Positions 63,501 to 64,000 of a stretch of DNA of 64,000 nucleotides are shown piece after piece (the first letter of the stretch is position 1; each line of letters starts with the position of its first letter). The DNA comes from UBA583 sp964429995 (GTDB lineage Archaea; Nanobdellota; Nanobdellia; Woesearchaeales; UBA583): contig CAYSDY010000001.1 in assembly GCA_964429995.1 (NCBI GenBank), forward strand, positions 124,001 to 188,000. The letters are read 5' to 3'. The position numbers and the translations under genes were made by a program. Below the pieces are notes generated by a model. That model made no database searches. It was not told the origin of the DNA and saw only the letters and a list, made by a program, of their open reading frames with translations.

Positions 63501-63614
63501 CTCATTAAAATAATTTGGGGTATATATTTCAAGTTTTATGGAAAAAGCAAATGTTAACAAATTTGCAATAATTAGAATAAAAATTGTAAAAATAAGAGCA
63601 AATCTTTTAATCAT
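60564..63614 (-). CDS. Large membrane-anchored surface protein with alpha/alpha-toroid repeats
   Basis: 1016 residues. An N-terminal signal (FALIFTIFILIIANLLTFAF) and a C-terminal helix (MFYLLFWFTMIGFIIYLIIY) with a short basic tail place nearly all of it outside. Residues ~270-520 contain four similar strand units, each with a Cys pair pattern (EIDCNVIVD..VEVVCNRKVDE; EIKCDINI..AIECDKNVE; EIKCDLSI..QLKCDNDVD). Residues ~600-680 hold prenyltransferase-like repeats (YNQNNDGSWGNAKSFLFET, NEPDNGWGSISSNSLAFL). Strand-rich domains follow. Possibly a polymer- or glycan-binding surface protein; function unknown. Confidence 0.75.
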   Translation of the reverse strand: MIKRFALIFTIFILIIANLLTFAFSIKLEIYTPNYFNEQNNIYKPIHFLPKEELNFKFCLSENMKNPEIFISEGTKNEGFINISYLDFSDEPNCFYSYYDLTKIQNNRFDLILKYQENNIEKEIRRGFLRQKESSASKYVLENDYNDLSALNLSYYLFVLNNIESIYDYENQQIYEKLKQLRNNDFKCWPKDKCNLTQTANILYNLKEAGYDKSSRLIEDGRLYMEKNIIESPLKYENQQIIKNSDTYDFEVYIKDSFTNPTEIDCNVIVDKDKEKSIIYDSSDKFTDTFLRSKFTKEIEVVCNRKVDEISIFYFADKIENRNLRDFKKYEFTVNDKYYNQYSSIKYKFQIDNNMTTTEEIKCDINIDGTNKKVSFNKNTNANNLFFEGEVKEKVAIECDKNVENAYFYVYGNIEDESYKSNTDSLYFNLQNADMEKYKFDIELNSNKIANEIKCDLSIDARLPRHFVFNTKNTDRFSINGYKASSKIQLKCDNDVDKIILKIYDAYDRIQVYEEKINVKNMDYSINSDFLKYYCIGTDNICDYDASIISLIVYGNDIKNSDKIKKYLNSVTHKTGINDKKVSDKNEFIDSGMFLIYNKDQEIINFLKYNQNNDGSWGNAKSFLFETSWAILGLQSNDAGIEEYIDDGIKWIYYNEPDNGWGSISSNSLAFLASKKNHKPYVTIDIDSDTYEYVMIINVTNPSIYNLKDLTIGFSSNIEGFLHYKQNLGNLNTLQSTISNISISKDLLGSITGYVFLNSRDKDNNKNELLKIPITIFGEKAFVFENNDYAITNDDMMVNFYLKSRNIEDNLTCFFINPFSTLREKFIVDSNFSKLSLFNPQLETGVHTLNFECSKDDGVVYKIPFKIDVFEKNKTFEIPNPEKIIVKDDVLKFSIKHLNANFDEYDFKVIPFGDFKEHMLNYSYEYENGYTNVNINFAVDSLNLINTSLKNNYIVVKNKESEFVEIKIDNNKTNSFLKKMFYLLFWFTMIGFIIYLIIYVRLKYIEYKDLKEKGMI

Positions 63615-63762
63615 ATAAATACATAAGTATTTTTTTTTAATTCAATTTGTCATTACTTATTTTAGGTGATTATTTTAAATTTTAATTTATGTGTTTTTTT
63701 ATAAAATACAGTGTCTTAAAAATAGAATAATTTTTAAAGTAATTTTCATTGTTATAAATATT

Positions 63763-64000
63763 ATGACTGAAAAAAATAACAAAACTTCAGGTTACTGCAA
63801 ACTTGCAGATATTTACAAAAAACATCATGCAAAGCTGCTTGTTTTACCGATAATGCTTTTTGTCTTGTCATGTTTTTTGATATTTAACACATATAAGCAA
63901 GAAGGATCTCCTATATACAGAGATGTTTCATTAAAAGGTGGATTGTCTGCCATAATAGAAATTGATGAACAAATAACAATAAATGATTTTAAACTAGCAT
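63763..64000 (+). CDS. secF: Protein-export membrane protein SecF (N-terminal part)
   Basis: 79 codons to the window edge. Charged start, one helix (LLVLPIMLFVLSCFLIFNTY), then YRDVSLKGGLSAIIEID, the SecF motif at the start of its outer domain (D..LkGG). Divergent from the 1016-residue surface protein. Partner of SecD at 50027-51664; the two are normally adjacent or fused. Confidence 0.85.
   Translation, partial: MTEKNNKTSGYCKLADIYKKHHAKLLVLPIMLFVLSCFLIFNTYKQEGSPIYRDVSLKGGLSAIIEIDEQITINDFKLA

Overview
The window is a low-GC archaeal chromosome segment, most likely from a DPANN archaeon (Woesearchaeales/Pacearchaeales-like). The archaeal call rests on RadA, RpoP, L37Ae, the RNase P proteins Rpp21 and Pop5, diphthine synthase, GatD, a NOG1-like GTPase, an archaeal-type secretion/pilus ATPase and a divergent archaeal-type 16S rRNA. 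The DPANN call rests on strong AT bias, short intergenic spaces, leaderless-looking promoters, many small membrane or secreted proteins of unknown family, and bacterial-type genes (ThrRS with a TGS domain, DnaK, GyrB). No transposase, CRISPR array or prophage was seen.

Layout. 1-329: end of an unidentified gene. 480-9579: six tandem minus-strand genes for pilin-anchored, polyglycine-headed surface proteins; they share near-identical N-terminal cassettes but have different C-terminal heads. 9693-15664: DUF368 transporter, a Rossmann-like protein, ValRS, a short NFACT-R protein and GatD. 15735-17187: a lone 16S rRNA gene with no linked 23S or tRNA. 17666-19132: a seventh pilin-anchored protein whose head is an FGE/C-type-lectin fold resembling targets of diversity-generating retroelements (DGRs); it is broken by one in-frame TAA. 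19224-22638: small information-processing genes (Trm112-like, OapB/OapA-like, UPF0147, Pcc1, RpoP, L37Ae, Rpp21). 22679-40570: DnaK and a membrane HTH regulator, Rpe, pyrophosphatase, TldD/TldE, DphB, a UMPH-1 nucleotidase, Mre11, a Trm9-like methyltransferase, a YprB-like nuclease, ThrRS, TopA, and tRNA-Ser and tRNA-Gln. 40900-64000: cell-envelope and unknown proteins, Pop5, NOG1, tRNA-Thr, a radical SAM enzyme, TatD, SecD, GyrB, a GT2 glycosyltransferase, the pilus ATPase, RadA, a 1016-residue surface protein and the start of SecF.

How it may fit together (inference). The pilin-like signal sequences of the seven surface proteins would be processed by a prepilin peptidase and assembled by a pilus machine such as the ATPase at 56979-59264. 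The result would be a set of filaments or surface adhesins with a fixed stalk and interchangeable heads. All seven genes have a TATA-like element centred 26 nt before the chosen ATG. Mosaic haplotypes show that array members recombine.

A second theme is a dispersed non-coding element of about 200 bp, present in five copies plus a fragment. It has imperfect terminal inverted repeats and a long internal hairpin. It mostly lies at gene 3' ends and sometimes overlaps the stop codon. Two further non-coding stretches (56830-56966 and 59408-59497) fold into nested or serial hairpins and are candidate RNAs.
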